Source: Alisma plantago-aquatica
Taxonomy: Eukaryota > Streptophyta > Magnoliopsida > Alismatales > Alismataceae
Reading direction: 5' to 3'
Length of the DNA stretch: 64,000 nucleotides
Assembly: GCA_963693085.1 (NCBI GenBank)
Contig: OY856412.1
Span: forward strand, 1,063,290,744 to 1,063,354,743
The notes below the pieces were generated by a model. The model saw only the letters and a program-made list of their open reading frames with translations, did no database searches and was not told the DNA's origin. Shown piece after piece: positions 12,850-25,254 of the stretch. A program made the position numbers and the translations under genes. Within the stretch, counting starts at the first letter, position 1. Every line of letters begins with the position of its first letter.

Positions 12850-13549
12850 CATAGTAGTCAGAATCTGACTATTTCAATTTTGTCTCCCTAGTTAGAATCC
12901 TTGTCTTACATTTAAGTGACATGTTTGTCCTAAAGTTGATCAATAGATGATGAAGGGTTGATTTAGGATCATATAGTTTCACATTAGAATAATGATGAAT
13001 GGATCCCTAAAATACTTACAACTAAAAGATGCATAAGTAACCATAGTAACTTGAGGTTGTTTAGCTTGGCATTTAGGCAGCTACTAAGACATGAAGTTGA
13101 AAGCAAAGGTGTCTAGAAAGGATCAGAGTTTGGGGGCTGGAAAGATTTTCCTCCGCACCACTAGCTTGGTTTACAAGGACTCCCAAATCCATATGATACC
13201 ATCCTGGCCTGAGCTGATATGAATTGTTGAAAATAGCATGCTTTTAGGCAATAGTAGCCTTAGACATCTATATGATTTATTTTTAGGGACCCTAATATGT
13301 TGAACTAGTCTCCCAGGTGTAAAGACTTGTTTAAGGATAGACAAGAGCTAGTTAAAACATAGTTCATAGTTAGTCTTTGCAAGTTATGTTTTTTTGCATG
13401 GTGCTTATGTAGTTGGATGTAAGGAAGTGTACTTGAACCTTTTGTACCTAAAGAATAGTTTTGACTTAATAAGATGAATCCTTTAAGGGGTGGTGAATAA
13501 GTTGTTTTCTTATATGTGGATGTTTTGATTTCAAGGATGAAATCCCTTT

Positions 13550-13560
13550 AAGGGGTGGTG
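13550..13560 (+). promoter_or_regulatory. Polypurine tract
   Basis: aaggggtggtg lies three bases before the TGTAA start of the second LTR. It is the expected primer site for plus-strand synthesis. Confidence 0.6.
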
Positions 13561-13563
13561 TGT

Positions 13564-15088
13564 TGTAACATACTAGATCTCAGACCCTACCCTGGAAGTT
13601 GACATTTTGGATTTAGCCAAACAAGGTTGAAGGTTAGACCTAAATAGATGTTTAGTATAACCCCAATGAGCTAATGCATGTATAAATCACCTTAATGTAA
13701 CCTAATGTTCTAACATTAATCTTAGGTTTATAACGGATACATAAAATATGCCACATAACTCATTTTGGTGGTAATATGAAGATAAGAAACTTAATTGGAT
13801 GAATAATTTAGATAATGGGTCGTTAATGGGCCATATGTCATATCCCATAAAAAGAAGTCTCAAAAGTGGAAACAAACTTCAAATTCGAATTCTACATATC
13901 AAAATTTGCCTACATGTCAAATTTTATCTAGTTTGGACAACCTTGAAATATTAGGATAAGTTTAGGAGAGAGAAAATGAGTCAAAGGAATAAGTAATAAA
14001 CAATGCTATTATATAACTTCAAAATACGGAATAATGGAAAATTCATATTCAACACATCAAAGATAACTTGTGGGTGAATTTTGGTCCAATTTGGATGTTG
14101 TTTGTGCAAGTAATGCAATTTTTGGTACATTTTGGACTTTTCTGCAATTTACCCAATTGGGAGGTTTTCTTTGCAAATTGTCACATTTATTATAATCCTT
14201 ATATATTAACTTACCATTCTCTAGTTTTTGAACCATAGGGCACCTAGTTGCACCTTGGTTTGAAGGTGTTTCTTTCCAAGGGCATTTTAGGGATTACACT
14301 CTTTATAAATGAGCTTATCTTTAGAAGCTATCAACCAATGGGGTTATTTCTTTGATTGGAGGTCAGTTGGGATGGACTATAAGTGTCCATAAACCTACAT
14401 TTGATATTCAATAAGCCTCTATGAGCTGTCCTCTTGCATGGCCATGAAATCCCTAGGCTAATGACACATGGAAAGCTCCATGGACACCTCATACTTGACT
14501 TCTTCCTCATCCATAAAGGTTTGCATGTCCATAGGCACCCTTAGCATTGACACATGGAAAGTAACTTGACACCTCATGCTTGAATTCTTCCTTATCCATA
14601 AAGGCTTGCATGTCCATGGACACCCTTATACATGACACATGGAAAGTCTCAGAGACACCTCATACTTGACCTCTTTCTTTATATAGCCATATCTACCCCT
14701 TCCCAACACCCAATTCGAAAACTCTTGCTCTCCTTTATTTCCTCTAGCTTAGAGCATCATTCCTACTCTTTTTTTCCACGAAGGTGTTGTCCCAAGGTAA
14801 AAGGAGGTGCCTACCATTGTGAAGAAGACTCCTAGGGTTCCGAATTTCTCTATTTAGGATTTCTTAAGCTCCTCCTTGGTGATTTAACCAAAACTAGTAA
14901 GTTTTCTCATCTCCTTTCCTATTTTCATGTTGTTAGTATTCCTTCCACCTTCTTCCAGGTCAGAACCATGGCCTTCCATGGTGAAACCCCACCTAGAACC
15001 CATAAACACCTCATTTCTATGTTCTTTTCTAGAGTTTTTCACCTCTAAAGTAGAGAAGGTACCTCTTGCTCAAGATAGGAGCTTTATT
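13564..15088 (+). repeat. 3' LTR of the large-LTR element, left piece
   Basis: It aligns with 9934-11450 of the first LTR and stops at gctttatt. The CACTA element begins there, with the target duplication ATT at 15086-15088. Confidence 0.9.
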
Positions 15089-15500
15089 CACTACGGAAAA
15101 TATGGTCTTTAACTACAAAAAAAAATTGTAGCAAAAAGTGTTGGCTATATTTATCCTTACATTTAGAATATGAAGCTAATACCCGTGTAGCTAATTTTTT
15201 AGGCTACATTTTTCAAAGTTGTAGTTAGTTATTCCTCTGGCTACAAATTCATATGTAACCCTACTTGTAGGTTAAAAAATGTCCTTACACATAAAATTGT
15301 AGTTTCCATTGTAGCCAAATGTATGACTACAAATTCAATTTGTATCTATGATATGTAGGGAGAGATGACATTGGTTACAATTTGTATTTGTAGTTCACGT
15401 ATAGCAAAAATGAGCACTTGTTACACATGTAATTATAGCTAGTGTATAGTGAAAGACACCATGTACTACACATACATATGTAGTGAGAGACATTATGTAT
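15089..15500. repeat. Left TIR and subterminal repeats of the outer CACTA
   Basis: After CACTACGGAAAATA the region carries many short direct and inverted words built on tgtagt, gctaca and gtagcta. The right end (about 42940-43100) has matching words such as aattgtagtta and ends ttttttgtagtg. Such arrays are where CACTA transposase-related proteins bind. Confidence 0.7.
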
Positions 15501-16387
15501 CCAGTCAGTCGCTTGCCAATATAGAGTGAAAATAGATGAATGTTAATCAAGATTGAGTTGTGCTTACAATGTCAACAATGATACTTTCATTTATATTTAA
15601 ACAATGAGAACACATGAGGAGGACATTAACCTGGCCCCTATTTTGCAATATGCACAAAAAAAAAGACACATGTATACAATATCTTCTTCTAACTACATCT
15701 ATCCACAACAGACTCTATATGCCACATGATCATGTGCATCTTCTTCATTCTTAAGTTTTCTTTTGTATGAAGCCAAACTATCACCTGACAGGCACTCTGA
15801 AATGTCAATTTCTGCTTCCTCTAGGTCCAGATAATCTGCAAGAGTAAGTAAACCACCTTCAACTTCCTACTCATTTTCTAGATCTCATTGTGGTTTTGGA
15901 CAGCATGCTGGGAGAGATCAAACAACATTTTGGAAGGAATTGACACAGTAAGAGCATTATTACTCCGAGTCACCATGTTGTAGATTGACATGTTTCTTTA
16001 ATTCTTAATATCTGAATAAGACTTCAGAGTAGTAGAGCCACCTTTATTCCGTTGCTGATAGTGACAAAAAGGACATACAGGCTTCCCTTTTTTATTTTCA
16101 TTTGGGAAAACCTAAAAAATGAAGGTTATTTTAAGTCAAGTAAGTACTAGCAATAAAAATATTAGGAACTGCTAATAGATAGGCCTACAGACGAGCATAA
16201 AAGAACAAAGTGTAACGTAACTTAATACTAGATATTTGTCCTTGAAAGAAAGGACAACACTATCAACCCATTGAGCTCCAAATATAGATTCCTAAAATAA
16301 GAAAAAATAAAAATGTATCAAACACTTATCAACTAACTAGTAGAAAAAAAGATAGAACAATGTTTTAAGCAGTCAAAAGGGTCTCAT
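15500..16387 (-). other. Outer CACTA interior, possible coding remnants
   Basis: On the minus strand, 15730-15850 reads DYLDLEEAEIDISECLSGDS, and 16030-16100 reads KPVCPFCHYQQRN followed by GGSTTLKSY, which resembles a BED-type zinc finger with later residues changed. Stops separate the pieces. This could be the 3' end of a transposase-related gene from the element or from an older passenger. The evidence is weak. Confidence 0.3.
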
Positions 16388-16400
16388 CACTACTACAGAA
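16388..16400 (+). repeat. Left TIR of inner CACTA
   Basis: CACTACTACAGAA, preceded by CAT. It is identical to the reverse complement of 26178-26190. Confidence 0.95.
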
Positions 16401-16409
16401 CCTACCTTT

Positions 16410-16915
16410 AGTGTCGGTTATTTAAGGCCTTTAGTGTCGGTTTCTAAGCGACACCTATGTGGGCGACACTAAAAGGTCACCCATTACGCGTCGGTTCCAG
16501 AACCGACACCCAAACTCCTCGCGTGTGACCGAAAACACACCATCAGGGGACTATAGGCGTCTGTTATTAGATAAGAAACCGACGCCCAAACCCTACGTGC
16601 CACAGAAAGGGCTCCAGCTTGGGCACTATCAGTGTCGGTTATAAGTCAAAAACCGACGAAATATGTCTTCGCGCCAAAACAACAGGCGTCAGTTATTTAT
16701 AAAAAACTGACACTATAACTTTATGTTTCGGTTTTATACAAATACCGACGCCTGTTATTGGCGTCAGCTTGGGCACTATCAGTGTCGGTTTGTAGTAAGA
16801 AACTGACACCATATATCTTCACGCCACAGGAAATAGGCGCCAGTTATTTCTATAAAACCGACACTATAACTTTGTGTGTCAGTTTTATACAAACAGCCAA
16901 CGCCTATTTTTTTTT
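16410..16915. repeat. Left subterminal repeats of inner CACTA
   Basis: Many copies of tgtcggtt or gcgtcagtt pair with aaccgacac or aaccgacgcc in both orientations, spaced by short AT runs, for example at 16427-16450, 16633-16660 and 16781-16815. This is the typical binding array of CACTA accessory proteins. Confidence 0.85.
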
Positions 16916-17302
16916 TTGTCAGTCTGCAGTCCTGTAGTGACTGGTCACAGGATGAGAAACCTGCAGTTCAGTTATGAACTGCAAGTTTTATGACATCCAT
17001 TGATTTCAGCCAACAACATACCACAAACCTGCAAAATTAACAACAAAAATATATATATTCACACATGCATTTAGCAATGCAACCTGCAGTTCCATTTTAT
17101 ATCACACATTTAGAAACATTCATGTAGCTAGCAATCTGTAGTTCCATTCATTTCACATTCACACATGTAGAAACATTCATATAGCAACCAACACTTTCAT
17201 TCATTTTCACTCAGACACATGTAAAAACATCCAGACATGTAGAAACATTCACACATATATTATAATTCAGAAATTCATTTACAAAATATCATTGTTTAGT
17301 CA
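16916..17302. other. Non-coding segment between subterminal repeats and gene 2
   Basis: About 390 AT-rich bases hold loosely repeated words (cacacatgtagaaacattcata and variants, split by mismatches) at 17080-17270. It is probably the 3' flank of the Transposase_24/Ulp1 gene. Confidence 0.5.
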
Positions 17303-20300
17303 TTATTCGCTATCATCATCCCAATTATATTTTAAAACCCCCACTATTTGTATGGCTGTTGCCAATTCTTCTCTTACTTCATTTTATTCTCCCATCGTAT
17401 AGGGAGCATGTACATCTGGTAAGTCCTTTCCTGTAGTGGGGTAAGTTTTAAACACCTGCAAAGAGTGATGTATATATATAATTAATGAGCTATAAATAAG
17501 ATTGATATATTTCGATCATATTATCTAATGAGACTATATAATACCGTAGCAATACACTCGATATCCAGTGCAGCATGTTTGATAATCATGTGCATATATC
17601 GCATGACATAGTATCCACATGCCCATCCGTTGTCTTGTGTAGCACACTATAAATTCAAACATACAAAATATTAAAAAATACAACTAATTAAACATTGTTC
17701 ACATAAATAGTATATACATATATTGCAGTCGGGAACTTACTTGTACGTTCTTCCAAATTATTGGCTGGTTCTTTTTCGTGGGGACCTTTCCTCCAGCCTT
17801 TTTGAACTCATCAAAACCCCTACATGTTAATGTAACACAGAACATTGCAATTAAATAGTAATGTAATAACATATGTTAACCGATATGAAAAAGAAATATT
17901 TCTCACCGGAATAATGCCATTTTTATTTTGTGTACAAATCTTGTATTCAATTTACTCCCCTTAGTATCTAGATAATAGACAGTGAACGTCTCGGGGAGAA
18001 TAACCAATAAATCCCAATGCTTACCACTAGAGGTAAAAAAGTTAAAAATTAATAACTCAAAATCCACAATAAAAACGTAATTTTCTTAAGTCCAAATTAT
18101 AATAAGCAAAGTAAACTTACTCTACATTGAATGGAGCCATTATCACCGTCTTCTTATTTACAACAAAATTTATAAAAGCCTCACAGCAGTATTTTTGAAC
18201 TGACGTAGGGTCTTTAGCTACTAGACTAATCAAAGATGGAATAAAAAACCCTACATGTTCGAATCCAAAATCTGCACATATGCTGTCTAAGTAGCTGCAA
18301 AATATGTATTAATTACACATGCATTAATAAATAAGAAAATAGATCACCAGATCATACACAAGGTATATGGATGTATAAAGAAGATCTCACCTTATCCATA
18401 GCTCCATCACAGATGTATTTAGCCAAGCATATCTAAACAACTCCAAAATATCTTGTATAAATAGTTTGGTTTCGTATGCCTGACCTGTAGAATCTGAATC
18501 GGAAGAAACAATTATTGGGTAGTTTATATCATGTTCGCCTAACCATATTGCCATACCCCTATAGTTAGGACCTAACGGGACAAGTAGGTCCTGTGGAACC
18601 CAACTAGGTAATGTAGGAGGTGGAAGTGGAGGCCTAGATGCCGTGGGTGTCTTCTTTTTAACATGTAAATATATATATATATATATAATTAGATCAACTA
18701 ACATCATATACACACACTGACAATATAACATAATGTAAATTTATCATACAGTTCCAGTAAAGACGACATCCTCTTTTCGCCACAATATCACTCCGCCTTC
18801 TGCCTCACCAAGCGTTTCACAATCTGGGTGGGCATATGGCGATTGAAGATCCGCCCATCCTTGCATTATATGTACCGGGCTCACACAAAGCCAACCGGCT
18901 GGTAATGGAGACCCGTGAAACTGATCCCCGGGTAGGGAAGGGTAAGCCGACGCCTCTGCAACGACATATTCATTACTTTTTATACGACATCACTTCAACC
19001 CCTACAAATTTTTGTGTAAAGAATGTTATATACATATATACATATCATCTTTTTTTAAAACGACTACAATTTCATATATACATATCATCTTTAATTAAAA
19101 AACTAGTTACTATGTCATTAAAATACTTACGGCGGATGTGCTAGGTGGTGGTTCTACAGGATTACTCTCAACCTCTGCAGTAGGAGTAGAGCCTGCAGTA
19201 GGAGCTATAGGTACTGTCTGCTGAGGTGCAATCTGAGATGACTTCCAGGTTTTCATTGTTTCTTGGAGTTTCCTCTCAAATATCTTATCAACCTATACAT
19301 GGATAAAATAAATGTTAGCTTCTGATTATTGAATATCTTTTACAGTAACATTATCAAGAAAGAATATGTTACCTCTTCTTGTGAAAGTCCCACTTTTTGG
19401 ACATGTTTGCGCTGAGATGGCCCAAAAAAAGCTTTGATGCCCACACCTGCGCCTGCAGCCCTAACACGTCCAGGATGCTCTGGGTTACCCAGAGCAACTA
19501 TCAATTCATCCCTTGTTCCCTCAGGGATGAACTTTCCTTGTTTCCTTAGCTCGTGCAGCTCCCGCTAATCGCCAAAACAAAAATTTGTAATTAAGTAAAC
19601 ACCACAAATAATCGATATTCGAATGATTGCTGTAAGAGTTGTATTTTACCATTTTTGCAGCCGCCTCGGCAGTTGCGGCCTTCATTATTTCTCCCTTCTT
19701 ATTTTGCCTCCCAGCTATCCAGACATCATGGTGAGGCAGAGGTGTGATACCTATGGTAGATGACTCCTGAGTAGAAGTATACTGAGCAGTAGCCTCAGAC
19801 TGTAGTCTTTGGCGAATGCCTGCATATCCTCTTGGACCCATTGTGTGGTCGTGCACATTCATCGCATGCCTTGATCTTTGTGCATCACTGAGGGCCTAGT
19901 TAGTATGCACATTAATGATTTGGTTAGTAACACTAATTGTTAATCTTGAATAGGTGAATACAACATATATTAATAATGAGATTGAGACTGACGCCTAATA
20001 CCTTGAATTCATCAGTTTGTCTTGAAGCGACGAACGCCTCCCATTCTTCTTTGTCGAGGAAGTTCCACTGTTCAGTGGCTGTCTTCTTCCTCTTGTCAGC
20101 TTCTTTTATGTATTCTCATGTGAGATTTGTCCTATAGTTCCTTAGGAGTCTCCCACAATGTTGCATCACCCATTTACGATGCAACTTTTTATCCAATTCA
20201 AATATACTCTGCAAAATAGAATTTCTATTAACTAGTATCAAAAAATTTAGTATCTACAAAATAGAATTGCAAATTAATAATAACTCACGCATAAATCCCT

Positions 20301-20739
20301 CCATATTGTGTCTTTCTTCTCCTTAGAAACGTTATGCCAAGAATCTAAGCGACAACCGCAATTGCTACGAGTAACAAACCCAAGATATGAAACAAATGAA
20401 TTACGATTCACACCACATGCATTTCCTGCATTATCAAAATCCACAACAAGTTTGGGTCCATTGCCCTTTTGCACAATTAACTTCTTCATCATAGTGATGC
20501 CCCTTCTCTTGTCAACTTTTTGGTGTTGCTGATCGAGTGCATCAAGTGCTTCAGGTGGTACCTGTGCATCATCAACCTAAAATTTGACAAAATAAACACA
20601 TTTACAAGATATAACTATAAATGGACATATAGATATAAATATATGATATTTTTTTAAAACTTACATTGTGAGGCGGCGCATTGATGTCCTCACCCTCACG
20701 GTAATCATCAACACGGTCATCAGGAGAATGGTCAGCCAT
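17303..20739 (-). pseudogene. CACTA second gene: Transposase_24-like region fused to Ulp1-like cysteine protease, 13 exons, two stops
   Basis: I joined 13 exons with consensus GT-AG borders and consistent phase: 20665-20739, 20289-20576, 20002-20208, 19650-19895, 19373-19564, 19131-19292, 18750-18953, 18391-18653, 18121-18294, 17907-18026, 17741-17819, 17545-17646 and 17303-17455 (about 754 codons). Exons 2-5 resemble Ptta/En/Spm Transposase_24 (SYLGFVTRSNCG, EEWEAFVASRQTDEFK, HTMGPRGYAGIRQR). Exons 9-12 read as a C48 (Ulp1/SUMO) peptidase: His in HWDLLVILP, Asp in VYYLDTKG, Gln and Cys in CATQDNGWACGYYVMRY. The first exon starts MADHSPDD. Two in-frame stops break it, TGA at 20116-20118 and TAA at 17384-17386; everything else is open. 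Both domains are known in CACTA second ORFs. The role in transposition is inferred. Confidence 0.85.
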
Positions 20740-20744
20740 CTGCA

Positions 20745-20935
20745 AATTCACATTCAAATTGTAAAGTTCACATTGTAAAGTAATTCACATTATAAAGCAA
20801 TTCACATTCAAAATTGTAAAGCTCACATTGTAAAGTAATTCACATTCAAATTGTAAAGATCACATTGTAAAGTAATTCACATTCAAATTGTAAATCTCAC
20901 ATTATAAAGTAATTCACATTAAATTTTCAGTATTT
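20745..20935. repeat. Short tandem repeat upstream of gene 2
   Basis: Four to five units of about 37 bases built from attcacattcaaattgtaaa and cacattgtaaagtaa lie immediately upstream of the gene 2 start codon. They fill the gap between the two CACTA genes. Confidence 0.7.
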
Positions 20936-20994
20936 TTGTAATTCAAAAGTTCACATATTCAGAAAAATAAAAACGTATAAAACAAAACATACCT

Positions 20995-23900
20995 CTAATA
21001 TTGCGATTTTTTATCAATTAACAATCCTTCATTGTGATCTCCGCGCACATACAAGTCATCATTAGCTTCAATATTTGTTGGTGTTTGCAACCCAACTGAG
21101 AATGGACTGGATTCATCATACTTATCATAGTACTGTTCTTCATCTATAGGATCTTCAATGAACTGTCTTTTACCATGAAGAACAACCGACCATTTATGAT
21201 TTGTAGGATCATCGATATAAAATACTTGTTTCACCTGTGATGCCAATATGAATGGTTCTGCCTTCTCACCAATCTTTTCAAAGTTCACTAAAGTGAAACC
21301 CAATTCATCCACTATAACTCCTTTGGTGTTATCAACCCAATTACATTTGAAGAGCAGAATTCTGAAATCTATGTAGTCAAATTCCCATATCTCTTCAATG
21401 ACACCGTAATATGACATTTTAGCTTCACGTGGACTCTTATCCTTTGTACTTGCAAAAAACATAGTCGATGCTTGAAGGGTGACCCCACTGTTTTGGACGA
21501 CACTCTTATCATCTTGGCGCTTTGTGTATTATGTGAATCCATTAATGTCATACCCTTCATAAGACATAACAGTCAACTTTGGTTTAAAGGCGAGGCATTT
21601 GATAGTTTCAGTAATATCATCTGGTGTTTGAGATAGTTGATGTAAGACTTTATCTTCAAACCACTTAATAAAAGTCTTGTTATGCTCTCTAGCAAGCCAC
21701 ATTGTATTGGCTTGAGGATATTGTCTTTTGATGAAATTGGTATGTTCCTCGATATAAACGTTCACTTCATCCATGTTGTGTAAAATATACAAATGACCTT
21801 GTTCCAACTGCTCACGGCTGATTACTTTCACACGTGATCCCAAAATTCCTTTGCCAAATAGCTCGTCAATATTCTTGTCATTATCAGAAGTGTCATTACC
21901 ACTGAGAAAGTCATTGCAGAAATCCATAACCTCTCTCGCCACATAACCTTCAATAATACTCCCTTCAGGCCGATAACGATTTCGAACATCACCTTTAAAA
22001 ATGCTCATGTATCGTTCAAAGGGATACATCCAATGCAAGAAAACTGGTCCCAAGATTTTCACTTCCCTAGTCAAGTGGACAACAAGATGTACCATGATAT
22101 CAAAGAACGAAGGAGGGAAATACATCTCAAGATGACATAGGGTAACAACCACTTCTCTTTGCAAATTATCGAGAGTCTCAGGGTCAATAACTTTGCTGCA
22201 GAGACTGTTGAAAAAGAAACAAAATCTGGTGATTGCAAACCTTACATGCTTCGGCAATATAGATCGAATTGCCACTGGCAATATTTGTTGCATTAAAGTG
22301 TGACAATCATGAGATTTAAGACCTATCAACTTCAGATCTTTCATTGATACCAATCTACGGATGTTGGATGAGTAACCATGTGGCACCTTAACATTTACCA
22401 AGCATTCACAAAAAGCTTTCTTCTCCTTTCTAGACAACGTGTAACAAGCGGGAGGTAAGTATGTTCTTTTATTACCCATTTCACGTAATTCTGTTAATTC
22501 TGACCTTATTCCCATTTCACGTAGGTCCAGTCTGGATTTTATCCCATCTTTAGTCTTGCCTGGTATATTTAACAGAGTACCAATGATGCTATCACAAACA
22601 TTTTTCTCAACGTGCATTACATCGATACAATGTCTGACTGTCAAAGAACTCCAATAAGGAAGATCCCAAAATATTGACTTCTTCTTGAATGAAGAATTGT
22701 CACTCCGTGTAGTACATTGTGATCTCTTACCAAATTCATTGACAAAGTCTTTTACTCTTTCATAAACAACCTCCCCTGGTATAGGTTTAGGTGCACTCCG
22801 TTCCTCATCCAATCCATTAAATGCCTTGTGCTTCCTACGATATAGATGGAATTTTGGAAGAAACCTTCGATAACCGAGATATACATTCTTGCCGCCATGT
22901 TTTAGTCTTGTTGAACCAATGTTCTCTTCACATATAGGACACACTTTATCTCCTTTGACACTATATCCAGACAAATTTCCATATACTAGAAAGTCATTAA
23001 TAGTGCAAAACAACATAGCATGCAAACGAAATGTCTCTCTTCGTGAAGCATCATAGGTCATCACACCTTCACCCCAGAGTTTCTTTAAGTCATCAATCAG
23101 AGGTTCAAGATAAACATCGATGTCATTTCCAGGTTGTTTAGGGTCCGATATCAACAACGACAACATTACGTACTTATTTTTCATACACAACCAGGGAGGA
23201 AGATTGTATATAACAAGCATGACTGGCCAAGTGCTATGTTGGCTGCTCAATGTCCCGTACGGATTCATCCCGTCTGTACAAAGCCCAAGTCTTAGATTCC
23301 TGACTTCTTCGCCAAATTCAGGGTACAATACATCAATCTTCTTCCACTGTGGGGAATCAGACGCATGTCGTAGGATCCCATCATTATTTTTCTTAACATA
23401 TGCATGCCACCTCAAATTCTTCGCATCTATCGGATTGACAAACAAGCGTTGAAACCGTGATATTATAGGTAGATACCACATCACCTTGGCAGGAGAACCA
23501 GTTTTGGTCTCCCCCGAAGTCGTCAATTTATACCGTGACGCACCACATTTTGGACAATCTTTCAAATCCTCATAGTCCTTTTGAAATAATACACAATCAT
23601 TCGGGCATGCGTGTATCTTCTTGGCATCCATTCCCATTGGGCACAACAATTTCTTACCTGGTATGTTGATATTGGCAGCTCGTTTCCTTCAGGAAGCATT
23701 TCTTTCAACAAAGACAGCAACGAACTGAAGCTTTTATCGCTCCATCTATTGTTAGCTTTCAACTTATACAATCGCAACACAACGCTAAGCTTCGTAAACT
23801 TAGTACAACCAGTATATAACGACATCTCAACATCATGCACAATGTTTCTAAAAATGAGAGGTGGATCGGTGTGCTCAACCCCACAACTATCCAGCATCGC

Positions 23901-24242
23901 ATCAACGATGTCTACTGGAACTGGTTCATTCACATCTACGTCATCGTAGGCAATTTCTTCTTCCACACAAGCACTGCTATCGACATCTACTGGTTTCAGG
24001 TTTGAAATCTCTCCATGCCAGTGACATTCTGTATAGCCTTGTATAATCCCATTGCACATGACATGTGTTTTGATTTCGTCACCAGTGTTGACTTTCAAGT
24101 TGTTACCACAATGCCTACATGGACAGTAGAACCTATTTCCAGGTTGTTTCCTATGTTGCTCGACAAATCTAATGAACTGGTCAAGACCAGAAATAAACTC
24201 TAGGGTGCAACGATTGCGAATGGACATCCATGATCTATCCAT
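20995..24242 (-). pseudogene. TNP2 transposase of inner CACTA (one frameshift, one stop)
   Basis: The reading frame opens at 24242 with MDRSWMSIRNRC and a transposase-associated domain (CPCRHCGNNLK, residues 10-80). TNP2/Transposase_21 follows: KIHACPNDCVLFQKDYEDL and CPKCGASRYK, then HCIDVMHVEKNVCDSIIGTL with LLNIPGKTKD. Next come a DUF4218-like part (LPKHVRFAITRFCFFFNSLC, HLEMYFPPSFFDIMVHL) and a C-terminal DUF4216-like part (YYGVIEEIWEFDY, VKQVFYIDDPTNHKW), ending at 20995. Two lesions are visible. At 23656-23658 one base is missing (or two are extra), shifting ISTYQ into KKLLCPMGM. An in-frame TAA at 21529-21531 interrupts GFT/YTKRQDD. It would be about 1080 residues, a normal TNP2 length. 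TNP2 acts at the element's TIRs to excise it. I see no other break. Confidence 0.93.
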
Positions 24243-25250
24243 TCTATGATCAAAGAGAAAATAAGTATATATTAGGGTATACTATCCAAGATTGTTCACT
24301 TTATAGACCAACAAACACATGTGATGTCATTCTTATATATAATAAATGTGTACCACCTATCCCATCCTTAAACACCTAATCTCACTAGTAAGTGTATAAT
24401 GTGTATTGGGTTTTCAAAAAAATTTCGGCAACATTTCCCCGCTGTTCTCTAAGTACATATGTACTTAGAGAACAAACGAGGAAATGCTACCGAAATTTTC
24501 TCGAAAACACAATACACATTATACACTTACATCCTAAGTGAGATTAGATGTTCAAAGACAGTCCCAAACCGGGGACTATCCAAGACTTACTCCTAATGAG
24601 TAAATCTTGGACGCGTTTCTAGGCCAACAAACACAAGAATAGATATGTACATGTTACGGTTTCATCACAATTGATGTTAGGGTTTCATCAATGTTAGGGT
24701 TTAATCAAATCAAACCCTAGAATGGGTCAAGTTCAAATCAAACCCTAGAATGTTTACAGGCATTAGGTACATGAAAAGGATCTAAAATCCAAACCCTAGA
24801 ATGGGTCAAGTTCAAGTCAAAATGGCTACAAGTGTGCATTTTGGGTTTTCTATGTAAACGACCTTAGAACATCTATGTAATCACTTATAATGATGAATTT
24901 ACTTGAAACTTAGAAGAGAAAAAAGTATTAAGATATGCATGATACAATAACTATTTTGCATCACATTACAACAGACTTATCATTGATACCTTACTAACTT
25001 ATTCCTACATATACATATCATCACTTGATCAAAAATTACAACATTACATTTAACCAAAGTATGCATTCTAAAATCCATGTAATGATTAGTTACATATAAT
25101 TTACTTGGATATACAGCAGTACCCGATTACTATGTCTTACATACAAAGTATGTATATTAAATTAATTGAGGCTTATCATAGAACATGATTAGAACACTAA
25201 GTAGATGATTAAATCATAACAAAATCAGTATATAAATAACCAACAACAAC
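24243..25250. other. Upstream region of TNP2
   Basis: This AT-rich, non-coding segment contains an inverted repeat (24365-24552). Repeated phrases ctagaatgggtcaagttcaa and aaccctagaa occur at 24700-24810. It probably holds the TNP2 5' UTR or a leader intron. Confidence 0.5.
24365..24552. repeat. Spacerless 188-bp inverted repeat upstream of TNP2
   Basis: The arms of about 94 bases meet at tacat|atgta between 24458 and 24459. They share gtaagtgtataatgtgta and gttctctaagtacatatg with scattered mismatches. It could be a small MITE-like insertion. I could not see a convincing target duplication. Confidence 0.75.
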
Positions 25251-25254
25251 CACG

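Larger units (their letters stand above)
12834..13563 (+). other. Internal region of the large-LTR element
   Basis: Only 730 bases lie between the LTRs. The first bases hold the PBS. The last bases hold a purine tract, preceded by a duplicated phrase (cctttaaggggtggtg at about 13471 and 13545). No open frame with retroelement motifs is present. Confidence 0.8.
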
